A DNA stretch of 64,000 nucleotides from Candidatus Phosphitivorax anaerolimi (GTDB taxonomy: Bacteria; Desulfobacterota; Desulfomonilia; UBA1062), in the NCBI GenBank assembly GCA_001896555.1, contig MPOS01000034.1, positions 124,001 to 188,000 of the forward strand. Direction: 5' to 3'. Made by a program: the position numbers and the translations under genes. Of this stretch, positions 9,233-18,556 are shown piece by piece. The notes beneath the pieces are model-generated. The model worked only from the letters and a program-made list of their open reading frames with translations. It did no database searches and had not been told where the DNA came from. Numbering within the stretch: the first letter of the stretch is position 1; each line of letters opens with the position of its first letter.

Positions 9233-9445
9233 CTATGCGGGCTGCTCCACCAAGAACCCGATCTTGAGCGCCACCTGGTAGTAAGATACCTTGCCGTTTT
9301 CGATATAACCCCGTATCTCGGAAACCTCGAACCAGCGCATGTGCCTGACTGACTCTCCCGTCCGCTCGAGGGCGTTGTTGATCGCTTCTTCCACGCTGTT
9401 TTTGGATGACCCCACAACCTCTAGCTTCTTATAGACCTGATCCAT
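9233..9445 (-). CDS. dodecin family flavin-binding protein
   Basis: A 70-residue protein with the dodecin pattern: VYKKLEVVGSS, a helix SVEEAINNALERTGE, then a RHMRWFEVSEIRGYIENG strand pair and VALKIGFLVE. Dodecins assemble into hollow dodecamers that store riboflavin, FMN or related ligands. Its start overlaps the 3' end of the rubredoxin-like gene by 25 bases, so the two are translated from one message and the pairing suggests a redox or flavin role. Confidence 0.9.
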   Translation of the reverse strand: MDQVYKKLEVVGSSKNSVEEAINNALERTGESVRHMRWFEVSEIRGYIENGKVSYYQVALKIGFLVEQPA

Positions 9446-9720
9446 TCACTCGCCTCCTGTGTCATGTATTTGTCAAACAATGCCCTTCTCCCCGGCCCGG
9501 TGGGGTGGATCGGGCTCCGGGGCGGGTTCAGCCGTGCAGATACCCGCCTCATTTTCCCCAGCTCCCGGAAGGCGTCTCGGGGGGCAAGGCAGTACGGGCA
9601 CTCCATAGGCGGGTCATCACCCCGCTGCACATCACCGCACAGAGGGCACTTCCACGCGCGCGATACCTCTCCGTATCCCTTATATCCTTCATCCTCGTAC
9701 AGCCACTTCTGAACCGGCAC
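9421..9720 (-). CDS. rubredoxin-like protein with C-terminal extension
   Basis: A 99-residue protein from a GTG start at 9720 that follows an excellent AAAGGAG ribosome site. The first half (VQKWLYEDEGYKGYGEV... WKCPLCG... PPMECPYC) holds two CXXC motifs that form an iron or zinc site like that of rubredoxin or the rubrerythrin C-terminal domain. The second half is basic and has no known domain. A longer frame extends upstream to 9873 but has no ribosome site. It overlaps the dodecin start by 25 bases. A zinc-ribbon rather than a redox role cannot be excluded. Confidence 0.7.
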   Translation of the reverse strand: MPVQKWLYEDEGYKGYGEVSRAWKCPLCGDVQRGDDPPMECPYCLAPRDAFRELGKMRRVSARLNPPRSPIHPTGPGRRALFDKYMTQEASEWIRSIRS

Positions 9721-10078
9721 GATATCTCCTTTCCCTGTATCCTGAGTGTCCCTGCCGGGCGGAAGAATGGTATTTTTTAAGCCCTTGCAGGAGAGCCCCT
9801 CTTTCCTCATGCACACCCGCCGGTGCTGCAGCCGTTTTTTTCGCACGGATGCAGATTTCCTGCCCCTTATCAACGGGAATGAACCGTGTTGTTTTCATCG
9901 AACAAGGTGCTCCGGTACACTCAAGATGAACTCTCTGAACTCTAAACTCTACAGATAATGATAGAGAGCCCGGAGGGCAAATCAAGGCGGGCCTTTAAAA
10001 CGCTCGGCCGGGTTTCCCCAAGAAGCCCCGGATCGGGGGGAGCTGCGACATCCCGGTATTGACACCGATGCCCAGTCC

Positions 10079-10104
10079 GTGCAATATCTTCCAGGATATT
10101 GCAC
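10079..10104 (+). promoter_or_regulatory. perfect stem-loop in the leader of the LapA-domain gene
   Basis: GTGCAATATC and its exact complement flank the six-base loop TTCCAG, about 40 bases before the chosen start. The rest of 9721-10078 shows no gene. The hairpin could be an operator palindrome or an mRNA structure. Confidence 0.35.
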
Positions 10105-10146
10105 AAAGGGGCCTTTGAAATGGGGTTTGGTGAAGTGAAAGGCAAT

Positions 10147-10365
10147 ATGAAGCTCATCGGCATCGCCATCGGCGTGGTGCTGCTCGTCATCTTCCTGCTG
10201 CAGAACTTCGAGATGACCTCGTTTCAGTTTCTCGTCTTCACGCTCTTCGTCGCTCCCAAGTGGCTCGTCCTCACCGTGACCTTCCTCCTGGGATTCATCT
10301 TTGGCTACATCTATGCCAAAAAAAAGGTCTGGACCGAGGCGAAGAAGACCGAGCCCCTCGTCTAG
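10147..10365 (+). CDS. LapA/DUF1049-domain small inner-membrane protein
   Basis: A 72-residue protein with two hydrophobic helices (about residues 2-20 and 34-54) around a short polar segment containing QNFEMTSFQF, and a basic C terminus (YAKKKVWTEAKK). This is the LapA (YciS) domain; in enteric bacteria it works with LapB in controlling lipopolysaccharide synthesis. I chose ATG 10147, where the first helix begins right after the Met; starts at 10120 or 10099 are possible. No lapB is visible in the window, so the role may differ. Confidence 0.7.
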   Translation: MKLIGIAIGVVLLVIFLLQNFEMTSFQFLVFTLFVAPKWLVLTVTFLLGFIFGYIYAKKKVWTEAKKTEPLV

Positions 10366-10489
10366 CGGCCTCTGCAGTCAGCACCCTAAGGGTTCGCCGC
10401 TCGCATCACCAGCCTCTGGATATCACAGCCCTTTTTCTTGCCCGAGAACTGGATCGCACTCCTCACAAGTTCCAGCGGGATGTGATAAC

Positions 10490-13400
10490 TCACGGCCTGC
10501 CGGATTCGTTCAGGTCGAACTCCAGGATGCTCCCGGCCTTGAGCTCGAACTCCCGCTCTCTGAAGCCGATCCTGATAGGGGCCGTGTCCAGCGGCTCGCT
10601 TTTGATCTGAAGCAGGCTCTTTGTGATGTTCACGGTCAGCCGGTGCTGACGGTACTTCATCGTGAACCGGGCCGATTTGAGCCCCTGCGGCAGCGATGGA
10701 TTGAACCGCAGGATGTCCCTGCTGGTTTCCAGCCCGGTGTACGACCGCTGGATGATATCAACGGTCCCTGCCATAGCGCCCAGGTGGATTCCCTCGTGAG
10801 TCGTCCCGCCCTGGATATCGGATATATCGCTCTTGAGGGCCTCCTGAAAGAGATCCCAGGAGGTGTCGCGCCGCGACCGTGAGAGCACCCAGGAGTGGAC
10901 CACCCTGCTCAGCGTCGAGCCGTGCGCGGTTCGCTTCAGATAGTACTGGATGTTTCTGGGGATGGTCTCCCGGTCGAAGGGATATCCCAGCCGATTGAAT
11001 AGAGCGCCCAGCTCCTCTGCCGAGAGCAGGTAGAAGGCCATCAGCAGATCCGCCTGCTTGGAGACCTTGTATCGGTTGGGTGTGTCCCCCTCGGCCTCCA
11101 GGATCCGGTCGAGCCGGTGGATGTCGCCGTATTTCCTGCGGTAGCCTTCCCAGTCGAACTCCCTGAGCTCGCCATAGCCTTCGAACTGACTGATGATCCT
11201 ATCGCCGTGGAATACGAGGCGCATCTTGCGGCTGATTTCGTCCCAGTGCTCCAGCTCTTCTCTCTTGAGCGACATATGCTCCACCAGGATCTTCCGCCGG
11301 TCTGCGGGGAGGATGTCCATCATTTCGAGCGAGCGGCACAAAAGCCAGGACACCATGATATTCGTAAAGGCGTTGTTGTGGATGCCGGGCTCTCCTGCAT
11401 CCGGGTATGCGTCGTGAAACTCGTCGGGCCCCATGACCCCGCATATCTCGTAGCGGTCCAGAGATCGGTTGTACCGGGCCTTGGAGGCCCAGAAACGGGC
11501 CACTGCGAACATCATCTCGGCGCCGTAGAACGCCATGAAATCGATATCGCCCGTGACCTGGTAATACTGCCACACATTATAGGCGACCGCGATGCTGATG
11601 TGCCGCTGGAGATGCGAGTTGTCCGGAATCCAGCGGCCCGACTCCGGGTTCAGGTGCAGGAGCTGGGCTTCCTCTCTGCCGTTGCTTCCGCTCTGCCAGG
11701 GGAACATGGCGCCTTCATATCCCTCCTCCCGCGCTGAACGAATAGCCCGGGGAAGACGCCGGTAGCGGTATCTGAGCAAAGACCGGGTTATCTCGGGCAT
11801 GCGAAGGTTGAGCAGGGGAAAGATGAACAGCTCGTCCCACATGATGAGCCCCCGATAGGCCTCGCCGTGGAGCCCGCGCGGAGGTACGCCCGCATCGAGG
11901 TCCGTGGTGTTGGGCGAAACGGTCTGGAGGAGGTGGAAGATGTGGAGATTGAGTATCTGGGCCATGCGCCGGCGCTCCGTCTCGATATCGATACCCCAGA
12001 GGTTCCACAGATGATCCCACCCAAGGACATGGCCTTCGAGCAGCTCGGCGAATCCTGCCGCATGACGCACGGCATCTACCGCCTCGGCACGTGCCTCGAA
12101 TATGGCCCGGTCTCGGGAGTGGTAGATCGCCGCAGTCTTCTCTATCCGCACCGCTTCCCCCGCCCGGATGCCGATGGTGAACTCCTGGCCGATGTACCCG
12201 GGTTCGGCCAGGGTGCGAGCGCCTCCATGAATAACACAGTCGTTCAGGAAGGCCCGGTTGCGTACCGCCTCGGCGATCCGGATGTTCGACCGGTTCGTCT
12301 GGACCTCGAGCCATATGATTCCATCCTCAGATACTCCGTTTTCGAGCGGGATAAGGTGACGGTTGTTCAACTGGCGATACCGCTTCACCAGGGAGTTCTC
12401 CACCCTTCCGTCGATGGCGGACCTCACACGGACCAAGCCCGAAAAATCTTCCGGCACGATGACGGTCTCCAGCCCTGCCAGATGCGGGAGGCGTATATGC
12501 ACAAACCGCCGCTGGGTGAGCCGCGTGTGCCTTCCCTGCCCGTCTTTGAACCTCACGATCCGCGAGAGTACTCCTCTGCGCATATCGAGCTCCTGCCGGT
12601 ATTCCAGCAGTTCGACAGAGCCCAAGTCGAACCAGTCTCCATCATCGATACAAAAGGTGAGCTCAAGCCAGTTGGGGACATTGACCATGCTCTCGTTTTC
12701 TATGGTGCGGCCGGCCACAGTGCTCTGGAGCCGATTATACAGGCCCGCCACATAGGTGCCTGGATAGTGGATTTCATCGGCGGCCGACTCGGGTGCGGCC
12801 CCCCGGGTGGCGAAATATCCGTTCCCGGTGGTGCACAGGGCCTCACGCAGCATCTCCCGGGAAGGATCGAAGCCTTGGTACACAAGGGTCCAGACATCCC
12901 GGGGATTTTCCCTTTCAGCCGTTTCAGCCAGCACTTCGAGAAACCGGGCTGTCTCTTCCGGGTCGTTCAGGGTGTATCGGGCACGCGTCAGCCGGTCCTC
13001 ATCACTGACCAGGATGCCGATGCCCCTTTTCGCAACGGACCGGAAGGCGTCTTCATCGGTGACGTCGTCCCCGATGTACAGCGGGACGACACGCCGCCCC
13101 GGGCCTTGAAGGCCCTCAACAAGGTGCAGAACCGCCCTGCCTTTGTCCCAGTCCACATTCGGGCGGAGCTCGAAGATTTTTTTACCCGCGGTTTTCTTCA
13201 GCTCGGGATACTTCCCGGCCACCTCGTCGAACCGTCGCTCGATCTGAGGCACATCCCTCTCGTCAGCCCCGCGATAATGCAGGGCGATATCATAGGGCTT
13301 GAACTCCAGATGAACACCTGCGAACCCCTGCAAGGCCTTCTCCAGATCTGCATACACTTTGTCGAAGACCGGCAGGAAACGTTGCCACATCCGGTCTTCG

Positions 13401-14470
13401 GATGCCGTCCCAGGCCTTTGGATGCTGAACCCGTGGCTCCCGGCATAGATGACCGAATCCAGCCCCACCTTTTCCCTGACATCCTGGAGCGCGCGGCCGC
13501 TTATGACGGCCACGGGCCAGTGCCTCACAAGCCGTTTGATGACCTGACGGACTCGTTCGGAGAGCACCGCCTGTGCGGGCTTCTGCACGATGGGGGTAAG
13601 GGTGCCGTCATAATCCAGGAATACGGCCGGATCTCCCTTAAGCAGGGTACGGATGATCTCGCCGCTTTCCGCAAGAGCAGAGGGAAGACCTGCGGACCTG
13701 GAGCCGCCCATTTCCGTCTCCCGGTGCAGATCGGACAGATCGGTCACCACGATATCCGCACCCTCTTTCTTCATCTCCTCACCCTGGCCGCCCCGGTCGA
13801 TCCCGATGACCAGTGCGAAGCTTCCCTCCTTGCCTGCCTTAACCCCGGCCAGGGCGTCTTCCACGATCGCCGTCCGATCAGGGCTCACTTTGAGCCTCCT
13901 GGCAGCCTCCAGGAAGATGTCGGGCGCTGGCTTGCCCCTGAGGCCGAGCCGGGCCGAATCGACCCCGTCAACCGCCTCTTCGAAAAGGCCCTGCACACCG
14001 GCTGCCTCCATGACCGCGCGTGCATTGCGGCTGGCGGATATGACGGCGACACGGATACCTCTCCCCTTCAGGAACCGCACAAAATCCACGGTCGACTGGT
14101 AGGGCTCTGCGCCGTATTCCTGGAGGTGCTTGCGGAAATATTGGTTTTTCAAATTACCGAGCCCGCAGACGGTTTCCTTTCCTGGTGGGTCGTCCGTGTT
14201 TCCAAAGTCAAGCGAGATGCCCCGTGACTCAAGAAAGCTCTGCACTCCCTCGTAGCGGGGTTTCCCATCGATGTAGCGCAGGTAGTCCCTGTGGTCGTCA
14301 AAAGGCACGTATCGCTCCTGAGTGCGGCGCGAACGCTCTTTGAGATATTCATCGAACATCTTCTTCCAGGCTGCGGCGTGCGCACGGGCAGAGCTCGTCA
14401 CCACACCGTCCATGTCAAAGATGACGGCATCGATGTTCTCGAACAGATACCCCCGGCCTTCCCGCTCCAT
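10490..14470 (-). CDS. three-module trehalose/disaccharide enzyme: HAD mutase + trehalose-6-phosphate phosphatase + GH65 phosphorylase
   Basis: A 1326-residue fusion. Residues 1 to about 245 are a beta-phosphoglucomutase-like HAD domain (D19, D21 in FDMDG). Residues about 275-515 are an OtsB-type trehalose-phosphatase (D286, D288 in DYDGT, plus IGDDVTDEDAF). Residues about 525-1326 are a glycoside hydrolase family 65 module with general acid E1017 (MGPDEFH), FPWQSGSNG and THEGIHLGAMAG. GH65 enzymes of this type phosphorolyse trehalose or kojibiose to beta-glucose-1-phosphate and glucose, and the HAD mutase would turn that into glucose-6-phosphate. One polypeptide thus couples trehalose formation, breakdown and re-entry to glycolysis. 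ATG 14470 is preferred; TTG 14494 is upstream in frame. Confidence 0.85.
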   Translation of the reverse strand: MEREGRGYLFENIDAVIFDMDGVVTSSARAHAAAWKKMFDEYLKERSRRTQERYVPFDDHRDYLRYIDGKPRYEGVQSFLESRGISLDFGNTDDPPGKETVCGLGNLKNQYFRKHLQEYGAEPYQSTVDFVRFLKGRGIRVAVISASRNARAVMEAAGVQGLFEEAVDGVDSARLGLRGKPAPDIFLEAARRLKVSPDRTAIVEDALAGVKAGKEGSFALVIGIDRGGQGEEMKKEGADIVVTDLSDLHRETEMGGSRSAGLPSALAESGEIIRTLLKGDPAVFLDYDGTLTPIVQKPAQAVLSERVRQVIKRLVRHWPVAVISGRALQDVREKVGLDSVIYAGSHGFSIQRPGTASEDRMWQRFLPVFDKVYADLEKALQGFAGVHLEFKPYDIALHYRGADERDVPQIERRFDEVAGKYPELKKTAGKKIFELRPNVDWDKGRAVLHLVEGLQGPGRRVVPLYIGDDVTDEDAFRSVAKRGIGILVSDEDRLTRARYTLNDPEETARFLEVLAETAERENPRDVWTLVYQGFDPSREMLREALCTTGNGYFATRGAAPESAADEIHYPGTYVAGLYNRLQSTVAGRTIENESMVNVPNWLELTFCIDDGDWFDLGSVELLEYRQELDMRRGVLSRIVRFKDGQGRHTRLTQRRFVHIRLPHLAGLETVIVPEDFSGLVRVRSAIDGRVENSLVKRYRQLNNRHLIPLENGVSEDGIIWLEVQTNRSNIRIAEAVRNRAFLNDCVIHGGARTLAEPGYIGQEFTIGIRAGEAVRIEKTAAIYHSRDRAIFEARAEAVDAVRHAAGFAELLEGHVLGWDHLWNLWGIDIETERRRMAQILNLHIFHLLQTVSPNTTDLDAGVPPRGLHGEAYRGLIMWDELFIFPLLNLRMPEITRSLLRYRYRRLPRAIRSAREEGYEGAMFPWQSGSNGREEAQLLHLNPESGRWIPDNSHLQRHISIAVAYNVWQYYQVTGDIDFMAFYGAEMMFAVARFWASKARYNRSLDRYEICGVMGPDEFHDAYPDAGEPGIHNNAFTNIMVSWLLCRSLEMMDILPADRRKILVEHMSLKREELEHWDEISRKMRLVFHGDRIISQFEGYGELREFDWEGYRRKYGDIHRLDRILEAEGDTPNRYKVSKQADLLMAFYLLSAEELGALFNRLGYPFDRETIPRNIQYYLKRTAHGSTLSRVVHSWVLSRSRRDTSWDLFQEALKSDISDIQGGTTHEGIHLGAMAGTVDIIQRSYTGLETSRDILRFNPSLPQGLKSARFTMKYRQHRLTVNITKSLLQIKSEPLDTAPIRIGFREREFELKAGSILEFDLNESGRP

Positions 14471-14486
14471 GAAACGCCGCCCGTCA

Positions 14487-14906
14487 TCACGCAATCGTGA
14501 TGTCCCTGCTCAGATAGATGTCCTGTATCTGATGCAGCAGCCTGATCCCTTCCGCCATGGGCCTCTGAAACGCCTTCCTGCCTGAGATGATCCCCATGCC
14601 CCTGCCCGTTTGTTGATGACCGCAGTCCTGGCGGCATCGGCGAAATCGTCTTTCCCCATCGAGACGCCGCCGGAATTGATCAGCCCGGCGCGGCCCATAA
14701 AGCAGTTCATGACCTGGTAGCGTGCCAGATCGATGGGATGGCCCGATGCCAGCTCCGTGTACATCCTTTCATCGCTCTTGCCGAAACGCAGATCGCGGAA
14801 GCCGCCGTTGCAGGTGGAGGCGGTCTGCGGGGAAGATGCACCGGTACGTCAGCAGATCGCCTGCTTCCTCACCCAGATAGCGCTCCACGGTTTCGACCAG
14901 TCACAT
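14487..14906 (-). pseudogene. fbaB: decayed class I (FbaB-type) fructose-bisphosphate aldolase
   Basis: Three lesions are visible. The ATG at 14906, with a good AGGAG site, is followed at once by TGA. The N-terminal piece LVETVERYLGEEAGDLLTY is then joined directly to the C-terminal piece [20 protein letters not shown], so about 200 internal residues including the Schiff-base lysine are gone. A missing G in the run near 14602 shifts the frame between NKRAG and [11 protein letters not shown]. The remnant still ends with [13 protein letters not shown] and its TGA lies 16 bases before the trehalose fusion start, as in an old operon. Confidence 0.8.
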
Positions 14907-15315
14907 GGATTCTCCTGCCGCGGATCGGCCTGCGGTCACCGGATGATCCGCTCGTTCCGGTCTCCTGCCGGCATGGCTGCGCGGCCGGATCTGGAATGGA
15001 GGATGTGGCAGGGTGCCGGGAAGACAAAGGTATTCACCATTCTCCACCCGTTCGCATCATCCCTTCAGATGCACCATCCGTATCTGTCTTTACTGTTATA
15101 AATGAGCCTCCCGGCGCCTTTCTCAACAAGGATGGGGGACAGGTCTCGACAGCAGGGTTAGGAGTCAGGTTAAGGATCAGGTCTTTAGTATCTCTTCTTT
15201 TCTGTGCGACTGTACGTACGCTCAGAGATGCCGTACCGCTAGGCATGCCGGAATGTCGGCTGAATACCTGCGAAGAAGTATATATTTCTCAAACAGCTAT
15301 TCGAGCAACGGCACG
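14907..15315. other. intergenic region beside the aldolase remnant, no gene
   Basis: No open frame here has a family resemblance. It may be the former promoter region of the aldolase gene plus further debris. Confidence 0.35.
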
Positions 15316-15352
15316 TCTGCATATGACATTTCTCATGAATGTCATATGCAGA
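15316..15352 (-). terminator. 15-base perfect stem-loop downstream of icd
   Basis: TCTGCATATGACATT pairs exactly with the sequence ending at 15352 around the seven-base loop TCTCATG. It begins 37 bases past the icd stop codon. There is no T-run, so it may be a 3'-end stabiliser or a dispersed palindrome rather than a strict intrinsic terminator. Confidence 0.4.
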
Positions 15353-15389
15353 GACCTGACTTCATGACTGTGATCCCACGAAGGGGGGT

Positions 15390-16607
15390 TCACATGCGCT
15401 CGACGATCGCGCGGGCGAACCCGGAGCACGTGAGCAAGGTCGCGCCTTGCATCTGGCGCTCGAGGTCATAGGTGACCTGCTTGTCCGAGATGGCCCGGGC
15501 GATGCCCTTTCTGATGAGGTCGGCGGCATCCTTCCAGCCGAGGTAGTCGAACATCATGGCGCCCGAGAGGATAAGCGAGCCGGGATTCACCTTGTCCTGG
15601 CCTGCATACTTGGGCGCCGTGCCGTGGGTGGCCTCGAAGACCGCGGTGGGGATGCCGATGTTAGCGCCCGGCGCCATGCCGAGTCCGCCCACTTGGGCGG
15701 CCAGCGCGTCGGAGATGAAGTCGCCGATCAGGTTCGGGACCGCGAGCACGCTGTACTCCGAGGGCCTCAAGAGCACCTGCTGGAACATGGAGTCTGCGAT
15801 CCGGTCGTTCACGAGGATCTTCCCCTCGGGAAGTTTGCCGGCGTAAACATCCCACAGCTCGTCTTCGGTGACAGCCACATCCCCGAACTCGCCCTTCACC
15901 AGCTGATACCCCCAGTCCCTGAAGGCGCCCTCGGTGAACTTCATGATATTGCCCTTGTGCACCAGGGTCACGACCTTCTTGCCGTTTGCCAGGGCGTATT
16001 CCACGGCCATCTTCACCAGACGCCTGGTGCCGGTCACGGAAATGGGCTTGATGCCGATGCCGGAGTCTGTGCGGATGGAGGTGCCCATGGTGCTGTTGAG
16101 GAAATCGATGACCCTGCCCGCCTCTTGAGTGCCCTGGCGCCATTCGATTCCGGCATAGACGTCTTCCGTGTTTTCCCGGAACACCGTGATGTCCACGAGC
16201 TCTGGATTTTTGACCGGGGATGGGGTCCCCTCGTAATACCTCACGGGCCTCACGCAGGCGAACAGGTCGAGGATCTGCCGCAGGGCCACGTTGAGCGAGC
16301 GTATGCCGCCGCCCACGGGCGTGGTGAGCGGGCCCTTGATGCTCACGATGTATTCCTTGAGGGCCTCAACCGTCTCGTCCGGCAGGTAGTTGCCCACGGT
16401 GTCCCAGGCCTTCTGCCCTGCCAGGACCTCTTTCCACACGATATGCCTCTCGCCTTTATAGGCCTTGTTCACGGCCTCGTCGAATACGAGCTTCGATGCC
16501 TTCCAGATGTCGGGACCCGTGCCGTCACCCTCGATGAAGGGGATAACCGGATCATGGGGAACTTGGAGCTTCCCTTGAGAAAACGTGATTTTCGTGCCTT
16601 CAGCCAT
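15390..16607 (-). CDS. icd: isocitrate dehydrogenase (NADP-type)
   Basis: A 405-residue enzyme that oxidatively decarboxylates isocitrate to 2-oxoglutarate. Visible motifs: [15 protein letters not shown] at the N terminus, the phosphorylation-loop region [28 protein letters not shown], the [12 protein letters not shown] catalytic segment, and [27 protein letters not shown] with the GTAPKYAGQ and NP motifs for coenzyme binding. Size and motifs are those of E. coli-type Icd. It starts 22 bases after the citrate-synthase-like gene, so the two feed 2-oxoglutarate and glutamate synthesis together. Confidence 0.95.
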   Translation of the reverse strand: MAEGTKITFSQGKLQVPHDPVIPFIEGDGTGPDIWKASKLVFDEAVNKAYKGERHIVWKEVLAGQKAWDTVGNYLPDETVEALKEYIVSIKGPLTTPVGGGIRSLNVALRQILDLFACVRPVRYYEGTPSPVKNPELVDITVFRENTEDVYAGIEWRQGTQEAGRVIDFLNSTMGTSIRTDSGIGIKPISVTGTRRLVKMAVEYALANGKKVVTLVHKGNIMKFTEGAFRDWGYQLVKGEFGDVAVTEDELWDVYAGKLPEGKILVNDRIADSMFQQVLLRPSEYSVLAVPNLIGDFISDALAAQVGGLGMAPGANIGIPTAVFEATHGTAPKYAGQDKVNPGSLILSGAMMFDYLGWKDAADLIRKGIARAISDKQVTYDLERQMQGATLLTCSGFARAIVERM

Positions 16608-16629
16608 TCCTTCTCCTCTGCATTTGCTG

Positions 16630-18555
16630 TTATTGCGCCCCGGTCCGGGTGATCCGGTGGAGCTCTTCCCACAACAGGTGTTGATATTTCTGCAAATCGC
16701 GGGTGCTCATCTGCATGCCCTGCGACTCGTACACGCTCTGGATGACCTTCACGACGTCCTCGAACCGGATGTCGAGCCCTAGGACGCCCACCATCTCATC
16801 ATTATCGTCGGTGATGGGCGCCGAGACGGTGATGATCAGCGCGCGGGTGATCCGCGAGGTACACACCCCGCTCACATAGAGCTTGCCCTCCTCGATGGTC
16901 TTGATGAACCACTCGCGGTCCGAGCAATCTTCATGCTCGTGCATCATGTGCCTGAACTGGCTGCGGTATTCCGGCTGCGTGATGTTCTGTGTGATCTTGA
17001 TGCCGTTCATGTCCGTGACATAGGCGAACTGGATGAAGGGATATTCCTTGATGAACTCCGTGATCACGGGCTCCTGCCGGGCGGGGTCCATGCTGCGGAT
17101 GTCTGCGTTGTCTATGAGCTCGGCGATGAGCCGGCTCGCGTACTCGCGCGATTCGAACTTGATGAGATCGAACCCGGAAAGGAAGAGCTGCGGCATGAAG
17201 CGCATGGTGAGCTTCTCCAGCTCCTCGTCGGACATGGAGGTGATCCGGCCGTCTTCATATTCCCTGACCACATGCTTATAGATGCGCGAGATGCCGGGAT
17301 GGCGCTTGTCCACTTCATCGGGCGGGGAGAGCTTGAAGTGGCGGTTGACCCAATGGGCGATGCCCGCCTTGCCGGACTTGTCGGTGATGGCGATCTCGAT
17401 GGGTCTGCCCAGGATGGCGCGGGTGTCGAAGATATTGTAGATCTCCTCGTTCTTGACCAGCCCGTCGGCGTGAATGCCTGCCCGGGTGACATTGAAGTTC
17501 TCGCCCACGAAGGGATAGTTGGGGGGGATCGTGAAGTTGAACTCGGCGTTGACATACTCGGCCATCTCGGTGATGGCCCTGGTGTCGATGCTGTCGTCGT
17601 GTCCCCTGAGAGAGAGATATTCGATGACCATGGCCTCCACGGGGGTGTTGCCGGTGCGCTCGCCGAAGCCCAGGATGGCGCCGTTCACCCCGCCGCACCC
17701 GTAGAGCCACGCCGTGGTCGCGTTGGTGAGCACCTTGTGGAAGTCGTTGTGCCCGTGCCACTCCAGCAGGTGCGAGGACACGCCCGCATCGTCGATCATG
17801 GCGCGCACCAGCTTGTCAACCGCCCGGGGCAGGGCCGCGCCCGGGAACGACACCCCGAAGCCCAGGGTATCGCAGAGCCGGATCTTGATGTCGATGCCGC
17901 TCTCGTCTTTCAGCCTCATGAGCTCCCGGGCAAAGGGGACACAGAACCCGTAGATATCGGCCCGGGTGATGTCTTCGAAGTGGCACCGGGGCACAATGCC
18001 CAAGGAAAGGGCCTCCTTGACGATCCCGAGGTACTCGTCCATGACCTTTCTCCGGTTTGAGCCCAGTTTCAGGAAGATGTGGTAGTCGGAGACCGACGTG
18101 AGCATGCCGGTTTCCCGGATACCCATCTCGCGCACGAGCTTCAGGTCTTCCTTGCTGGCCCTGATCCAGGATGTCACTTCCGGAAACTCATAGCCCTTCG
18201 CCAGGCATTTCTCCACGGCGGCCCGGTCCTTGCGGGAGTAGAGAAAGAACTCGGACGCCCTGATCAGCCCCCTTTCTCCACCGATGCGGTGGAGGAACTC
18301 AAAGAGCCGCTCGATCTGCTCCACGCTGAAGGGCGTCATGGACTGCTGCCCGTCGCGGAAGGTGGTGTCGGTGATGAAGATATCGTCCGCCGGCTGGATG
18401 GGGATCAGCCGCATGTCGAAGTCGATCTTGGGGACCTCGGTATAGGGGAAGATCGATCGGAAGAAGTTGCCGTGGTCGGTATCCTTGATCCCGGTCTCGT
18501 AATTCCTGCCGGGCGTATAGTAGAAGAGCTTCTTATCCTCGTCCCACCTGGCCAC
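16630..18555 (-). CDS. probable Re-citrate synthase (HMGL-like) fused to a C-terminal Cache domain
   Basis: A 641-residue protein from GTG 18555. Residues about 58-320 are a DRE-TIM (HMGL-like) acyltransferase barrel: [12 protein letters not shown] with metal ligand D63, and HGHNDFH with H267/H269. The family contains isopropylmalate, homocitrate and Re-citrate synthases; position beside icd favours Re-citrate synthase, as in Clostridium kluyveri and Syntrophus. Residues about 505-600 ([33 protein letters not shown]) read as a Cache/PDC sensor domain, normally extracytoplasmic, but no membrane helix exists here, so it probably binds a metabolite to regulate the enzyme. AGGAGG inside the previous gene serves as ribosome site; one base separates the genes. 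Confidence 0.72.
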   Translation of the reverse strand: MARWDEDKKLFYYTPGRNYETGIKDTDHGNFFRSIFPYTEVPKIDFDMRLIPIQPADDIFITDTTFRDGQQSMTPFSVEQIERLFEFLHRIGGERGLIRASEFFLYSRKDRAAVEKCLAKGYEFPEVTSWIRASKEDLKLVREMGIRETGMLTSVSDYHIFLKLGSNRRKVMDEYLGIVKEALSLGIVPRCHFEDITRADIYGFCVPFARELMRLKDESGIDIKIRLCDTLGFGVSFPGAALPRAVDKLVRAMIDDAGVSSHLLEWHGHNDFHKVLTNATTAWLYGCGGVNGAILGFGERTGNTPVEAMVIEYLSLRGHDDSIDTRAITEMAEYVNAEFNFTIPPNYPFVGENFNVTRAGIHADGLVKNEEIYNIFDTRAILGRPIEIAITDKSGKAGIAHWVNRHFKLSPPDEVDKRHPGISRIYKHVVREYEDGRITSMSDEELEKLTMRFMPQLFLSGFDLIKFESREYASRLIAELIDNADIRSMDPARQEPVITEFIKEYPFIQFAYVTDMNGIKITQNITQPEYRSQFRHMMHEHEDCSDREWFIKTIEEGKLYVSGVCTSRITRALIITVSAPITDDNDEMVGVLGLDIRFEDVVKVIQSVYESQGMQMSTRDLQKYQHLLWEELHRITRTGAQ

Positions 18556-18556
18556 C

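Noticed and set aside
11867-14227. 786-residue open frame on the plus strand
   Set aside because: It is antisense to the trehalose fusion, whose three domains have intact motifs. The plus-strand product has no family pattern; long antisense frames are common in GC-rich genes.
14904-14906. ATG-TGA at the aldolase start as a possible selenocysteine codon
   Set aside because: The gene also has a large deletion and a frameshift and has no hairpin after the TGA, so it is a pseudogene.
15447-16652. 401-residue plus-strand frame
   Set aside because: Complement of icd, which is unmistakable on the minus strand.
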